From Pseudomonas sp. PICF141 (GTDB lineage Bacteria; Pseudomonadota; Gammaproteobacteria; Pseudomonadales; Pseudomonadaceae), in NCBI RefSeq assembly GCF_002286815.1, contig NZ_MUNM01000083.1:1-64000 (forward strand): 64,000 bases of DNA, written 5' to 3'. Position 1 is the stretch's first letter. Each line of letters opens with the position of its first letter. Of the stretch, positions 40,955 to 50,504 are shown in pieces. Under the pieces are notes generated by a model. It saw only the letters and a program-made list of their open reading frames with translations. It did not search any database and was not told the DNA's origin. A program made the position numbers and the translations under genes.

Positions 40955-42757
40955 ATGGAATTGGCTGCGCCCAAAACAATCCGCATCGGTTGCGCCAGCG
41001 CATTCTGGGGCGACACCTCGACCGCCGCCGCGCAACTGGTGGAAGGCGGGCGACTGGACTACCTGGTGTTCGATTATCTGGCCGAGATCACAATGTCGAT
41101 CATGGCCGGGGCGCGGATGAAAGATCCGGGGGCCGGCTACGCCAGCGACTTCATCGAAGTGCTCAGCCCCCTCCTCAGCCAGCTCTCGGAACAGAAGATC
41201 CGCGTCATCAGCAATGCCGGCGGCATCAATCCACACGCTTGCGCCGCGGCCCTGCAAGCGGCTTGCGACAAGGCCCAGGTAACGCTGAAAATTGCCGTGT
41301 TGTCGGGTGATGATCTGCAACCGCGGTTCAAACACCTGAGCAACCTTGGCCTGCATGAAATGTTCAGTGGTGCGCCGCTGCCGCCGATGTGCGTATCGAC
41401 CAACGCTTACCTCGGCGCACCGGGCATCGTCGAAGCCCTGCGCCTGGGGGCCGACATTGTGATTACCGGACGCGTGGTCGACAGCGCCGTAGTCAGCGCC
41501 GCGCTGGTGCACGAGTTCGGCTGGTCGTGGCACGACTATGACAAACTCGCCCAGGCTGCATTGGCCGGGCACCTGATTGAATGTGGCGCCCAGTGCACCG
41601 GCGGCAATTTCACCGATTGGCGCGACGTGCCCGACTACGAACACATCGGTTTTCCGATCGTTGAAGTCGGCGTCGACGGCCAGTTTATCGTCAGCAAACC
41701 CGATGGTTCCGGCGGTCTGGTCACGCCGCTGACGGTGGGCGAGCAGATGCTCTATGAAATCGGCGACCCACAAGCCTATTTGCTGCCCGACGTGGTATGC
41801 GATTTCAGTCAGGTCAAACTTGTACAGCAAGGCAAGAATGCGGTGCAGGTGCATGGCGCAAAAGGTTTGCCGCCGACCGATCAGTACAAGGTCAGCGCCA
41901 CGTATCCGGACGGTTTCCGCTGCACCGCCAGTTGCCTGATCGCCGGGATCGATGCCGTGGCCAAGGCCCGACGGGTCAGCCAGGCGATCATCAACAAGAC
42001 CTCGGAAATGTTCAGCCAGCGCGGCTGGGCGCCCTACAGCGAAGTGAACATCGAACTGCTGGGCAGCGAAGCCACGTATGGCCCCCACGGCCAGCGCCAG
42101 GACAGCCGCGAAGTGGTGATCAAACTCGCTGTGCGCCACCCAGCCAAACAGGCCTTGATTCTGTTTTCCCGGGAAATCGCCCAGGCCGCCACCGGCATGG
42201 CGCCGGGGTTGACCGGGATCGTCGGCGGGCGGCCGACGGTGTACCCGCTGATCCGGCTGTTTTCATTCCTGATCGACAAAACCGCCTGCACCCTGCAAAT
42301 CGACCTCGCCGGTGAGCGCCACCCGTGCACCCTGCCCGCCCTGGATGCACTCGACCCGGCTGACTTGCCGCTACCGTTCGATCCGCCCCAACCCAGCGAG
42401 CGCGCCGATGCGAGCGTGGCCCTGATCAAACTCGCCGTGGCGCGTTCCGGCGACAAGGGCAATCACAGCAATATCGGCGTCATGGCCCGCCATCCCGACT
42501 ACCTGCCATGGATCGCCGAAGCACTGACACCTGAGGTGATGGTCGACTGGATGAGCCATGTCCTCGACCCGATCCATGGGCGTGTCGAACGCTGGTATTT
42601 ACCCGGCACTCAGAGCTTTAATTTTCTTCTCGAGAACGCCCTCGGTGGCGGTGGCGTGGCCAGCCTGCGGATCGATCCGCAAGGCAAGGCGTTCGCCCAA
42701 CAACTGCTGGAGATCCAGATTCCGGTGCCGCAGCACATCGCCGATCAGGTCAACTAG
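40955..42757 (+). CDS. atuA: AtuA, DUF1446-family protein of acyclic terpene degradation
   Basis: 600 residues beginning MELAAPKTIRIGCASAFWGD, with CGGAGG before the ATG at 40955. An N-terminal DUF1446/AtuA domain (ISNAGGINPHACAAAL, GADIVITGRVVDSAVV) is followed by a C-terminal AtuA-like domain (ARSGDKGNHSNIGVMARHP). It is required for growth on citronellol/geraniol in P. aeruginosa, but its biochemical step is not settled. First gene of the operon, directly behind the twin operators; atuB follows after 12 bases. Confidence 0.88.
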   Translation: MELAAPKTIRIGCASAFWGDTSTAAAQLVEGGRLDYLVFDYLAEITMSIMAGARMKDPGAGYASDFIEVLSPLLSQLSEQKIRVISNAGGINPHACAAALQAACDKAQVTLKIAVLSGDDLQPRFKHLSNLGLHEMFSGAPLPPMCVSTNAYLGAPGIVEALRLGADIVITGRVVDSAVVSAALVHEFGWSWHDYDKLAQAALAGHLIECGAQCTGGNFTDWRDVPDYEHIGFPIVEVGVDGQFIVSKPDGSGGLVTPLTVGEQMLYEIGDPQAYLLPDVVCDFSQVKLVQQGKNAVQVHGAKGLPPTDQYKVSATYPDGFRCTASCLIAGIDAVAKARRVSQAIINKTSEMFSQRGWAPYSEVNIELLGSEATYGPHGQRQDSREVVIKLAVRHPAKQALILFSREIAQAATGMAPGLTGIVGGRPTVYPLIRLFSFLIDKTACTLQIDLAGERHPCTLPALDALDPADLPLPFDPPQPSERADASVALIKLAVARSGDKGNHSNIGVMARHPDYLPWIAEALTPEVMVDWMSHVLDPIHGRVERWYLPGTQSFNFLLENALGGGGVASLRIDPQGKAFAQQLLEIQIPVPQHIADQVN

Positions 42758-42769
42758 AGGACCGTCGCC

Positions 42770-43684
42770 ATGGCTTATGACTCGATTTACAAACCCGATC
42801 TGTTCGCCGGCCAGAACATCATCGTCACCGGTGGCGGCAGCGGTATCGGCCGTTGCACCGCCCATGAGCTCGCAGCCCTCGGCGCGCAGGTGCTGCTGGT
42901 GGGGCGTAATGCCGAGAAACTGAAAAAGGTCGCCGCTGAAATCACCGAAGATGGAGGGAAAGCCAGTTGGCAGGTCTGCGATATCCGCGATGAAGATGCC
43001 GTCACGCAATTGGTCAGCGAATTGATCCGCAAACACGGGCCGATTCATGGGCTGGTCAACAATGCCGGCGGGCAGTACCCCGCGCCGCTGGCATCGATCA
43101 ATCAGAAAGGTTTCGAAACCATCCTGCGCACCAACCTGGTGGGTGGTTTTCTGATGGCCCGCGAGGTGTTCAATCAGTCCATGAGCAAGCACGGCGGCGC
43201 CATCGTCAACATGCTCGCCGACATGTGGGGCGGCATGCCCGGCATGGGGCACTCAGGCGCAGCCCGCTCGGGCATGGACAACTTGACCAAGACCGCCGCG
43301 TTTGAGTGGGGCTATGCCGGCGTGCGGGTCAACGCCGTCGCGCCGGGCTGGGTCGCCTCCAGCGGCATGGACACCTACGAAGGTGCGTTCCGGGCCGTCA
43401 TCCCGACCCTGTGCGAACACGTGCCGCTCAAGCGCATCGGCACCGAATCGGAAATCAGCGCGGCGATTGTTTTCCTGCTCAGCCCGGCAGCCGCTTTTGT
43501 CAGCGGCAGCACGTTGCGCATCGACGGCGCCGCCAGCCTCGGCGGGCGGGCCTGGCCGATGCACAAGGCGCAGAACAGTCATTCGTACAACGGCTTTCAT
43601 CGCGCCTATTTACCCGAAGTACTCAGACCCGACGCGTCCAAACCAGACGTCTCCAAACCAGATGAACCCAAGGACAAGGAATAA
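42770..43684 (+). CDS. atuB: AtuB, short-chain dehydrogenase of the terpene operon
   Basis: 304 residues. The cofactor motif is VTGGGSGIGRCTAHEL and the product-side motif VAPGWVASS. At the usual Tyr-xxx-Lys position it has HSGAARSGMDNLTK, the pattern of peroxisomal trans-2-enoyl-CoA reductases rather than alcohol dehydrogenases, which suggests a CoA-thioester substrate. The C-terminal tail carries short repeats (DASKPDVSKPDEPKD). AGAGG precedes the start, and atuC follows after two bases. Confidence 0.87.
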   Translation: MAYDSIYKPDLFAGQNIIVTGGGSGIGRCTAHELAALGAQVLLVGRNAEKLKKVAAEITEDGGKASWQVCDIRDEDAVTQLVSELIRKHGPIHGLVNNAGGQYPAPLASINQKGFETILRTNLVGGFLMAREVFNQSMSKHGGAIVNMLADMWGGMPGMGHSGAARSGMDNLTKTAAFEWGYAGVRVNAVAPGWVASSGMDTYEGAFRAVIPTLCEHVPLKRIGTESEISAAIVFLLSPAAAFVSGSTLRIDGAASLGGRAWPMHKAQNSHSYNGFHRAYLPEVLRPDASKPDVSKPDEPKDKE

Positions 43685-43686
43685 CC

Positions 43687-45303
43687 ATGCCGGTCATCCA
43701 GTCCCAGGTAGACCCGTTCAGCGAAGCGTTCGCTCGCAACCGGGCGGCCATGCTGGCCGGCATCGAGCAGGTCCGCCAGCTCGAACAGAACCTGCTGAGC
43801 AAAGCCGCCGAAGCCAAGCCCAGGTTCGACAAGCGCGGGCAACTGCTGCCAAGGGAGCGGCTCAACCTGCTGCTCGACCCCGGCGCGCCGTTCCTCGAAC
43901 TGGCGAGCCTGGCCGGCTACAAGCTGCACGACGACAAGGACGGCAGCGCAGCCGGCGGCGGTTTGATTGCCGGGATCGGTTATGTGTCCGGCGCACGGGT
44001 ATTGGTGGTGGCGAACAACAGCGCGATCAAGGGCGGAACCATTTCCCCCAGCGGTTTGAAAAAGTCCTTGCGCCTGCAACAGATCGCCATGGAAAACAAA
44101 TTGCCGGTCATCACCCTCGCGGAAAGCGGAGGCGCCAACCTCAATTATGCGGCGCAGATTTTCGTCGAAGGCGCGCGCAGCTTCGCCAATCAGGCGCGGA
44201 TGTCGGCCATGGGCTTGCCACAAATTACCGTGGTCCATGGCTCGGCCACGGCGGGCGGTGCTTATCAGCCGGGGTTGTCGGATTACGTGGTGGTGGTGCG
44301 CGGCAAGGCCAAGCTGTTTCTTGCCGGACCGCCGCTGCTCAAGGCCGCCACCGGTGAAATCGCTACCGATGAAGAACTGGGCGGCGCCCAGATGCACGCG
44401 CAAACCGCCGGCACCGCCGAATACCTGGCCGAGAACGATGCCGATGGCGTGCGCCAGGTGCGCGAGATCATGAGCCTGTTGCCGTGGAACGATCAGTTGC
44501 CATGGTTACCCGAACGTCAGTGGGAAGAACCGCTCTACCCCATCGACGAACTGCTGGGTCTGATCCCGGATGATCCGAAAAAACCCTACGACGTGCGCGA
44601 AATCATCGCCCGGATTGCCGACGCGTCGAACTTCCTCGAATTCAAGGGCGAGTTCGATCAGCAAACGATCTGCGGGCATTTGCAGATTCAGGGTCGAGCC
44701 TGTGGCTTCATCGGCAACAACGGCCCGATTACGCCCAAAGGTGCGAGCAAGGCCGCGCAGTTCATTCAGCTCTGTGACCAGAGCCAGACGCCCCTGCTGT
44801 TTTTCCACAACACCACCGGTTTCATGGTCGGCACCGAGTCGGAACAACAAGGTGTGATCAAGCACGGCGCGAAAATGATTCAAGCGGTGGCCAATGCCCG
44901 GGTGCCTAAACTGACGATCGTCGTCGGCGGTTCCTACGGCGCTGGCAACTACGCAATGTGCGGTCGCGGCCTCGATCCGCGCTTCATCTTTGCCTGGCCC
45001 AACAGCCGCACCGCGGTGATGGGCGGCGCTCAGGCCGGCAAAGTGATGCGGATCGTCACCGAAGCCAAACAGCTCAAGGACGGGTTGGTGCCCGACCCGA
45101 AAATGCTCGACATGCTCGAACAAGTCACTGCACAGAAGCTCGACAGCCAGGCCACCGCGTTGTATGGCAGCGCCAATCTGTGGGACGACGGGCTGATCGA
45201 TCCGCGGGATACCCGCACGTTGCTCGGGTATTTGCTGGATATCTGCCATGAAGCCGAGGTTCGTTCGCTGCAACCTAACAGTTTTGGCGTCGCGAGGTTT
45301 TGA
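43687..45303 (+). CDS. atuC: AtuC, geranyl-CoA carboxylase beta (carboxyltransferase) subunit
   Basis: 538 residues, complete carboxyltransferase with the acetyl-/propionyl-CoA carboxylase beta layout: N-half GGGLIAGIGYVSGARVLVVA and ESGGANLNYAAQIF, C-half TPKGASKAAQFIQLCDQ, PLLFFHNTTGFMVG and FAWPNSRTAVMGG. It pairs with AtuF to carboxylate geranyl-CoA. Methylcrotonyl-CoA carboxylase beta (LiuB) is the close alternative, but neighbours atuA/atuB and the absence of isovaleryl-CoA dehydrogenase and HMG-CoA lyase genes favour AtuC. Confidence 0.87.
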   Translation: MPVIQSQVDPFSEAFARNRAAMLAGIEQVRQLEQNLLSKAAEAKPRFDKRGQLLPRERLNLLLDPGAPFLELASLAGYKLHDDKDGSAAGGGLIAGIGYVSGARVLVVANNSAIKGGTISPSGLKKSLRLQQIAMENKLPVITLAESGGANLNYAAQIFVEGARSFANQARMSAMGLPQITVVHGSATAGGAYQPGLSDYVVVVRGKAKLFLAGPPLLKAATGEIATDEELGGAQMHAQTAGTAEYLAENDADGVRQVREIMSLLPWNDQLPWLPERQWEEPLYPIDELLGLIPDDPKKPYDVREIIARIADASNFLEFKGEFDQQTICGHLQIQGRACGFIGNNGPITPKGASKAAQFIQLCDQSQTPLLFFHNTTGFMVGTESEQQGVIKHGAKMIQAVANARVPKLTIVVGGSYGAGNYAMCGRGLDPRFIFAWPNSRTAVMGGAQAGKVMRIVTEAKQLKDGLVPDPKMLDMLEQVTAQKLDSQATALYGSANLWDDGLIDPRDTRTLLGYLLDICHEAEVRSLQPNSFGVARF

Positions 45304-45305
45304 TT

Positions 45306-45411
45306 GATCGTTCCTGCGCTCTGCGTGGGAATGCAGCCCGGGGCGTTCCGCGTCCCGATGGCGGACGCAGAGCGTCCATAGAGGCGTTCCTTTGCTGCAC
45401 AGGGAACGATC
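45306..45411. repeat. inverted repeat element between atuC and atuD
   Basis: GATCGTTCC at 45306-45314 and GGAACGATC at 45403-45411 bound an element with nested inverted pieces such as GCGCTCTGCGTGGGAATGCA and GCGGACGCAGAGCGTCC. It is a different repeat type from the other elements listed here. It occupies most of the 133-base gap inside the atu operon. Confidence 0.65.
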
Positions 45412-45436
45412 GGGTTCGTCAGGAGAACAATAAAAA

Positions 45437-46594
45437 ATGATCTTCAACCAGGAACACGAAGCACTGCGCCGCACCGTCCGCCAATTCGTCGATCACGAGA
45501 TAAATCCTCACGTCGATGAATGGGAAAAGGCCGGGCGCTTTCCGATTCATGAGATCTTTCGCAAGGCGGGCGACCTCGGTCTGCTGGGGATTTCCAAACC
45601 GGAAAAGTTCGGCGGTATGGGGCTCGATTACAGCTATTCGATTGTGGCCGCCGAAGAATTCGGCACCATTCATTGCGGCGGCATTCCGATGTCCATCGGC
45701 GTGCAGACCGACATGTGCACCCCGGCCCTGGCGCGATTCGGCTCCGATGAACTGCGCGAAGAATTCCTCCGCCCCGCAATCACCGGCGAGCAGGTCGGCT
45801 GTATCGGTGTGTCCGAAGTCGGTGCCGGCTCCGACGTATCAGGGTTGAAAACCAGCGCCCGCAAGGACGGCGACGACTACGTGATCAACGGCAGCAAGAT
45901 GTGGATCACCAACTCGCCGAGCGCCGACTTCATCTGCCTGCTGGCCAACACCTCGGACGATAAACCCCACATCAACAAGTCGCTGATCATGGTGCCGATG
46001 AACAGCCCCGGCATCAGTCTCAGCCCGCACCTGGACAAACTCGGCATGCGCAGCTCGGAAACTGCCCAAGTATTTTTCGACAACGTGCGCGTGCCGCAAC
46101 GCAACCGCATCGGCCATGAAGGCGCGGGGTTCATGATGCAAATGCTGCAGTTCCAGGAAGAACGATTGTTTGGCGCGGCGAACATGATCAAAGGCCTGGA
46201 GTATTGCGTCGACAGCACCATCGAGTACTGCAAGGCACGCAAGACCTTCGGCAATGCGCTGATCGACAATCAGGTCATTCATTTCCGTCTGGCCGAGCTG
46301 CAAACCGAAATCGAATGCCTGCGGGCGCTGGTCTATCAAGCCACCGAGCAATACATCAAAGGCCAGGACGTCACCCGCCTGGCGTCCATGGCCAAACTCA
46401 AGGCCGGGCGACTGGGGCGGGAAGTCAGTGACAGTTGCCTGCAATATTGGGGCGGCATGGGTTTCATGTGGGACAACCCGGTGGCGCGGGCTTACCGCGA
46501 TGTGCGGCTGGTATCGATCGGCGGCGGTGCCGACGAAATCATGCTGGGGATCATCTGCAAACTCATGGGCATCCTGCCGGGGAAAAACAAATGA
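45437..46594 (+). CDS. atuD: AtuD, citronellyl-CoA dehydrogenase
   Basis: 385-residue acyl-CoA dehydrogenase with the flavin signature GCIGVSEVGAGSDVSG, WITNSPSADF, the FQEERLFGAANMIKGLEY segment and the C-terminal QYWGGMGFMWDNPVARAYRD. It introduces a double bond into citronellyl-CoA to give cis-geranyl-CoA. The start is the ATG at 45437 with AGGAG upstream. Its stop overlaps the atuE start (ATGA). Confidence 0.87.
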   Translation: MIFNQEHEALRRTVRQFVDHEINPHVDEWEKAGRFPIHEIFRKAGDLGLLGISKPEKFGGMGLDYSYSIVAAEEFGTIHCGGIPMSIGVQTDMCTPALARFGSDELREEFLRPAITGEQVGCIGVSEVGAGSDVSGLKTSARKDGDDYVINGSKMWITNSPSADFICLLANTSDDKPHINKSLIMVPMNSPGISLSPHLDKLGMRSSETAQVFFDNVRVPQRNRIGHEGAGFMMQMLQFQEERLFGAANMIKGLEYCVDSTIEYCKARKTFGNALIDNQVIHFRLAELQTEIECLRALVYQATEQYIKGQDVTRLASMAKLKAGRLGREVSDSCLQYWGGMGFMWDNPVARAYRDVRLVSIGGGADEIMLGIICKLMGILPGKNK

Positions 46595-47388
46595 ACACCC
46601 TTCCCGTTTGCCAGACCCTGTTGCTCGAGCGGCATAACGGCATCCTGCACATCACCCTCAATCGCCCCGACAGTCGCAATGCCATGAGCCTGCAAATGGT
46701 CGCCGAGCTACGCGCGGTGCTGGCGGCGGTGCGCGATGACCGGCAGGTTCGCGCGTTGGTGATCGGCGGTGCCGGCGGGCATTTTTGTGCCGGTGCCGAT
46801 ATCAAGGACATGACCAACGCCCGGGCTCAGGGTCAGACGGCCTACCGTGATTTGAACCGTGCGTTCGGCGCCTTGCTGGAAGAAACCCAGCACGCGCCGC
46901 AAGTGGTCATCACCGTGTTGCAAGGCGCGGTGCTTGGTGGTGGTTTCGGTCTGGCCTGCGTCAGCGATATCGCGATGGCCGATCATCAGGCGCAATTCGG
47001 CCTGCCGGAAACCAGCCTCGGCCTGTTGCCAGCGCAGATCGCACCGTTCGTGGTGCAGCGCATCGGCCTGACCCAGGCCCGCCGACTGGCCCTGACCGCC
47101 GCACGGTTCGATGGCACCCAGGCACGGCGCATGGGACTTGTGCATTTTGTCGAGCATGACCCGCAAGCCTTGGCCGAACGCCTCGATGAAGTGCTGGCTC
47201 ATGTGATGTGCTGCGCCCCGGGGGCGAATGCAGCGACCAAAAAACTCTTGCTGGCGAGTGCCGGACAACCCTCGGAGGGCCTGCTGGATCAGGCGGCCGA
47301 GTGGTTCAGCGAAGCGGTGACCGGGGATGAAGGGGTCGAGGGGACGATGGCTTTTGTGCAAAAGCGAAAACCGGGTTGGGCAATTTAA
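46591..47388 (+). CDS. atuE: AtuE, isohexenylglutaconyl-CoA hydratase
   Basis: 265-residue crotonase-fold protein: IGGAGGHFCAGADIKDM is the first oxyanion-hole segment and LGGGFGLACVSDIAMAD the second, followed by FGLPETSLGLLPAQ with the usual glutamate. It hydrates isohexenylglutaconyl-CoA formed by the AtuC/AtuF carboxylase. The start overlaps the atuD stop. A REP pair separates it from atuF. Confidence 0.86.
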   Translation: MNTLPVCQTLLLERHNGILHITLNRPDSRNAMSLQMVAELRAVLAAVRDDRQVRALVIGGAGGHFCAGADIKDMTNARAQGQTAYRDLNRAFGALLEETQHAPQVVITVLQGAVLGGGFGLACVSDIAMADHQAQFGLPETSLGLLPAQIAPFVVQRIGLTQARRLALTAARFDGTQARRMGLVHFVEHDPQALAERLDEVLAHVMCCAPGANAATKKLLLASAGQPSEGLLDQAAEWFSEAVTGDEGVEGTMAFVQKRKPGWAI

Positions 47389-47391
47389 GAG

Positions 47392-47454
47392 CTTCGCGGG
47401 CAAGCCTCGCTCCTGGTATCACGCAGTCCGTAGGAGCGAGGCTTGCCCGCGAAG
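47392..47454. repeat. REP pair, family B, between atuE and atuF
   Basis: Perfect 23-bp inverted arms at 47392-47414 and 47432-47454 (core CTTCGCGGGCAAGCCTCGCT) with a 17-base loop. It fills most of the 105-base gap inside the atu operon. Confidence 0.9.
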
Positions 47455-47493
47455 AGGCCCTCACCTTCACCGCAAAAACCAAGGGAACAACCC

Positions 47494-49455
47494 ATGCCCG
47501 CCTTCAGCAAAATCCTGATCGCCAACCGCGGTGAAATCGCCTGCCGCATCCAGCGCACCGCGCAAGCGCTGGGCTACCGCACCGTCGCCGTGTTCAGCGA
47601 TGTCGACGCCGATGCCTTGCATGTGCAGATGGCCGATGAAGCCGTGAACATCGGCCCGGCCACGGTACAACAGTCTTACCTGAACATCCCGGCAATCCTC
47701 GACGCCGCCCGGCGTACCGGTGCCGATGCGATTCACCCCGGTTACGGCTTCCTTTCGGAAAACGCAGCATTCGCCCGCGCCTGCCAACAGGCCGGCATCA
47801 TCTTCATCGGCCCCAGCCCCGAAGCCATCGAACTGATGGGCAGCAAACGCCTGTCGAAACTCGCCATGATCCAGGCGGGTGTGCCCTGCATCGAAGGCTA
47901 TCAGGGCAGCGAACAGGACGACGCGACCCTCGGCCGTGAAGCCGAACGCATCGGCTATCCGCTGATGATCAAGGCCAGTGCCGGCGGCGGCGGTCGTGGC
48001 ATGCGCCTGGTGCACAACGCTGGAGAATTGCTGGAGCAACTCCGTACCGCGCGTTCCGAAGCGCAGCATGGGTTTGGCAGCGACGAACTGATCCTCGAAC
48101 AAGCCTTGATCGACCCGCGCCACGTCGAAGTACAGCTGTTCGGCGATCAACACGGCAACCTGATCTACCTCGGTGAGCGCGATTGTTCGATCCAGCGCCG
48201 TCACCAGAAAATCATCGAGGAAGCGCCCTGCCCGGTCATGACTGCCGAGTTGCGCCAGGCCATGGGCGAAGCGGCACTCAAGGCGGGGCGCGCGGTGAAT
48301 TACGTCGGCGCCGGCACTGTGGAGTTTCTGCTGGATGCTCGCGGGCAGTTCTACTTTCTGGAGATGAACACCCGGCTGCAAGTGGAACATCCGGTGACAG
48401 AGCTGATCACCGGCCTCGATCTGGTGGCCTGGCAGTTTCACGTGGCCGAAGGACTGCCACTGCCGTTGCAACAAGAGCAGGTGCAGCTCAATGGCCATGC
48501 CATGGAAGTGCGCCTGTATGCCGAAGACCCGGCCCAGGGATTTCTGCCGCAAACCGGGCGAATCGTGGCCTGGGAACCTGCGTTGCCGGGCGGTGTGCGG
48601 ATCGACCATGGCCTGATCGAAAATCAGTCTGTCAGTGCGTTTTATGACCCGATGCTGGGCAAGCTCATCGCCCACGGCGCCACCCGCGAAGAAGCCCGGC
48701 GCAAGTTGTTGCGGTCAGTGCAGGACAGCGTGCTGCTGGGCGTGCAAAGCAATCAGCGCTTGCTCGCAAGCCTGCTGCAACATCCGCACTTCATCAGCGG
48801 CGAGTTCAGCACCGGGTTCATCCCTATGTACTTCGCCGATCATCCTTGCCTGCATCCCCAGGTGCCGAGCGCCGAACAACTGGCCATCGCCGCAGCGCTG
48901 TTTTACCAGGCTTCAGCGCAGGCTCACCGCGCCCCGCTGGCCGGTTGGCGCAACAACGCCAGCGTGCCTTTGCACTACCGAATCGGCCGGCAGGACCAGG
49001 ACTGGCCGGTGGAATTGAACGCTGAACCTGGTAAACCCTATCGTGTTCAGATCGGCGCTCGCGCCCTCGAACTGAGGGTCATCGGAGGCGACGAACACTG
49101 GGCCACCCTGGAGATCGACGGTATTCGCCAACGCCATGCCTACCGCCTCGAGGCCGGGCAACTGTGGTTGTTCACGCGCCCCGGCAGCCTGCGGCTGATG
49201 GATCGGACCCAGGCGCTGGTCAGCAGCCAGGCCAGTGTCAGTTCCGGCACGCTCAAGGCGCCGATGGACGGGGCGATCGTCGATGTACTGGTCAGTGAGG
49301 GCAGCCGGGTCAGCAAAGGTCAGCTATTGGTGGTACTCGAAGCAATGAAAATGGAGCATCCGCTCAAATCCGGGATCGATGGAGTACTTAAACGCTTGCA
49401 GGTCAGGGTTGGGGATCAGGTGAAAAATCGTCAGATTTTGTTAGAGGTCGAATAA
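47494..49455 (+). CDS. atuF: AtuF, geranyl-CoA carboxylase alpha (biotin) subunit
   Basis: 653 residues. Biotin carboxylase domain (ILIANRGEIACRI, MIKASAGGGGRGMRLV, FLEMNTRLQVEHPVTE), a linker domain, and a C-terminal biotinyl domain with the biotin lysine K619 in VLEAMKMEHPL. It carries the CO2 that AtuC transfers to geranyl-CoA. The start at 47494 has AAGGGA upstream; the longer frame begins inside the REP. It is the last atu gene here: no atuG or atuH follows. Confidence 0.88.
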   Translation: MPAFSKILIANRGEIACRIQRTAQALGYRTVAVFSDVDADALHVQMADEAVNIGPATVQQSYLNIPAILDAARRTGADAIHPGYGFLSENAAFARACQQAGIIFIGPSPEAIELMGSKRLSKLAMIQAGVPCIEGYQGSEQDDATLGREAERIGYPLMIKASAGGGGRGMRLVHNAGELLEQLRTARSEAQHGFGSDELILEQALIDPRHVEVQLFGDQHGNLIYLGERDCSIQRRHQKIIEEAPCPVMTAELRQAMGEAALKAGRAVNYVGAGTVEFLLDARGQFYFLEMNTRLQVEHPVTELITGLDLVAWQFHVAEGLPLPLQQEQVQLNGHAMEVRLYAEDPAQGFLPQTGRIVAWEPALPGGVRIDHGLIENQSVSAFYDPMLGKLIAHGATREEARRKLLRSVQDSVLLGVQSNQRLLASLLQHPHFISGEFSTGFIPMYFADHPCLHPQVPSAEQLAIAAALFYQASAQAHRAPLAGWRNNASVPLHYRIGRQDQDWPVELNAEPGKPYRVQIGARALELRVIGGDEHWATLEIDGIRQRHAYRLEAGQLWLFTRPGSLRLMDRTQALVSSQASVSSGTLKAPMDGAIVDVLVSEGSRVSKGQLLVVLEAMKMEHPLKSGIDGVLKRLQVRVGDQVKNRQILLEVE

Positions 49456-49526
49456 GCCGCTAGGCGGATCCGCCGGGTTTGGCTACGCTCAAGCCCTATC
49501 AGGACGCGGATACCAGGAACCCTGCG

Positions 49527-50075
49527 ATGCCTCACTGGTTGGTCATTGATCTGGAAGCCACCACCGATGAGGGCGGCTGGCCAGTAACAGAAATGGAAAT
49601 CATCGAAATCGGTGCCACCCTCGTGGACCGCAAAGGCCAGGAACTGGATCACTTCCAGTGCTTCGTGCGCCCATTGCGCCGGCCCTTGCTGACGCCGTTT
49701 TGCCGGGAGCTGACCCACATCACCCAAGCCAATATCGACGCCGCACAGCCGCTCACCGCCGTATGGCCGTTGTTCGAACGCTGGCTTGGCCAACATCATG
49801 CGCGTCTGGAAGGCTGGGCCAGTTGGGGCGATTACGACCGCAAACAACTGCTTCAGGACTGGCAGCGCCTGCAGCTCGACAGCGCCTTGAGCCGGGTCCC
49901 GCACATGAACCTCAAGCAACGCTTCGCCAAAGCTCGTCGGCTCGAGCGCCCGCTGGGGCTCAATGGAGCCCTGCAACTGGCGGGCCTGCAGTTCAACGGT
50001 CAGCAGCATCGGGCGCTGGAAGATGCGCGCAATACGGCGCGTTTGTTACCGTTGGTTTTCCCCGCTAATCCTTGA
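49527..50075 (+). CDS. DEDDh 3'-5' exonuclease (KapD/ERI1-like)
   Basis: 182 residues with the DEDDh exonuclease motifs: DLEATTDEGG (Exo I, D and E), the Exo II region with D in WGDYDRKQL, and HRALEDARNTARL (Exo III, H and D). Such proteins trim RNA or DNA 3' ends; the substrate is not known here. The start at 49527 has AGGAACC upstream. A 74-base gap leads to ppnP on the same strand. Confidence 0.85.
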   Translation: MPHWLVIDLEATTDEGGWPVTEMEIIEIGATLVDRKGQELDHFQCFVRPLRRPLLTPFCRELTHITQANIDAAQPLTAVWPLFERWLGQHHARLEGWASWGDYDRKQLLQDWQRLQLDSALSRVPHMNLKQRFAKARRLERPLGLNGALQLAGLQFNGQQHRALEDARNTARLLPLVFPANP

Positions 50076-50149
50076 GTGCAGGAGGTGACGCCTATCGACA
50101 CCTTGTGCATACTGGCCGGCCCTTTTTAGCCCTTTTCGAGGAACCGCCC

Positions 50150-50434
50150 ATGTTTAAAGTCAACGAGTACTTCGACGGCACCGTCAAGTCGATCGCCTTT
50201 GGCACCGCTGAAGGTCCAGCGACCATCGGCGTCATGGCACCGGGCGAATACGAATTCGGCACCAGCCAGCGTGAAATCATGCACGTGGTGTCCGGCGCCC
50301 TGACCGTCAAACTGCCTGACAGCGATGCTTGGGAAACCTTCGCCGCCGGCAGCCAGTTCAACGTACCCGCCAACAGCAAGTTCCAGCTGAAAGTGGCCGT
50401 CGACACCGCTTACCTGTGCGAATACCGCGGCTAA
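50150..50434 (+). CDS. ppnP: pyrimidine/purine nucleoside phosphorylase PpnP
   Basis: 94 residues, the single-domain cupin formerly DUF1255: MFKVNEYFDGTVKSIAF, then GVMAPGEYEFGTSQREIMHV and the closing TAYLCEYRG are family hallmarks, and the length matches. It splits several nucleosides with phosphate in nucleotide salvage. CGAGGAACC precedes the start. A strong terminator follows. Confidence 0.92.
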   Translation: MFKVNEYFDGTVKSIAFGTAEGPATIGVMAPGEYEFGTSQREIMHVVSGALTVKLPDSDAWETFAAGSQFNVPANSKFQLKVAVDTAYLCEYRG

Positions 50435-50457
50435 CCCACGGGTTTTCACAGCGACAA

Positions 50458-50491
50458 AAAAATGCCCGTGTCCTTGGACGCGGGCATTTTT
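50458..50491. terminator. bidirectional intrinsic terminator
   Basis: AAAAATGCCCGTGTCC and GGACGCGGGCATTTTT form a 16-pair stem (one G-T) with a 2-base loop and A/T flanks on both sides, between convergent ppnP and the MOSC gene. Confidence 0.9.
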
Positions 50492-50504
50492 ATTTGAAGG
50501 GTTT

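Noticed and set aside
40955..49455. Operon considered as liu (leucine/isovalerate) instead of atu
   Set aside because: It begins with a DUF1446 AtuA protein and a PECR-like reductase, the acyl-CoA dehydrogenase comes fourth, and there is no HMG-CoA lyase gene, which matches atu order and not liu.
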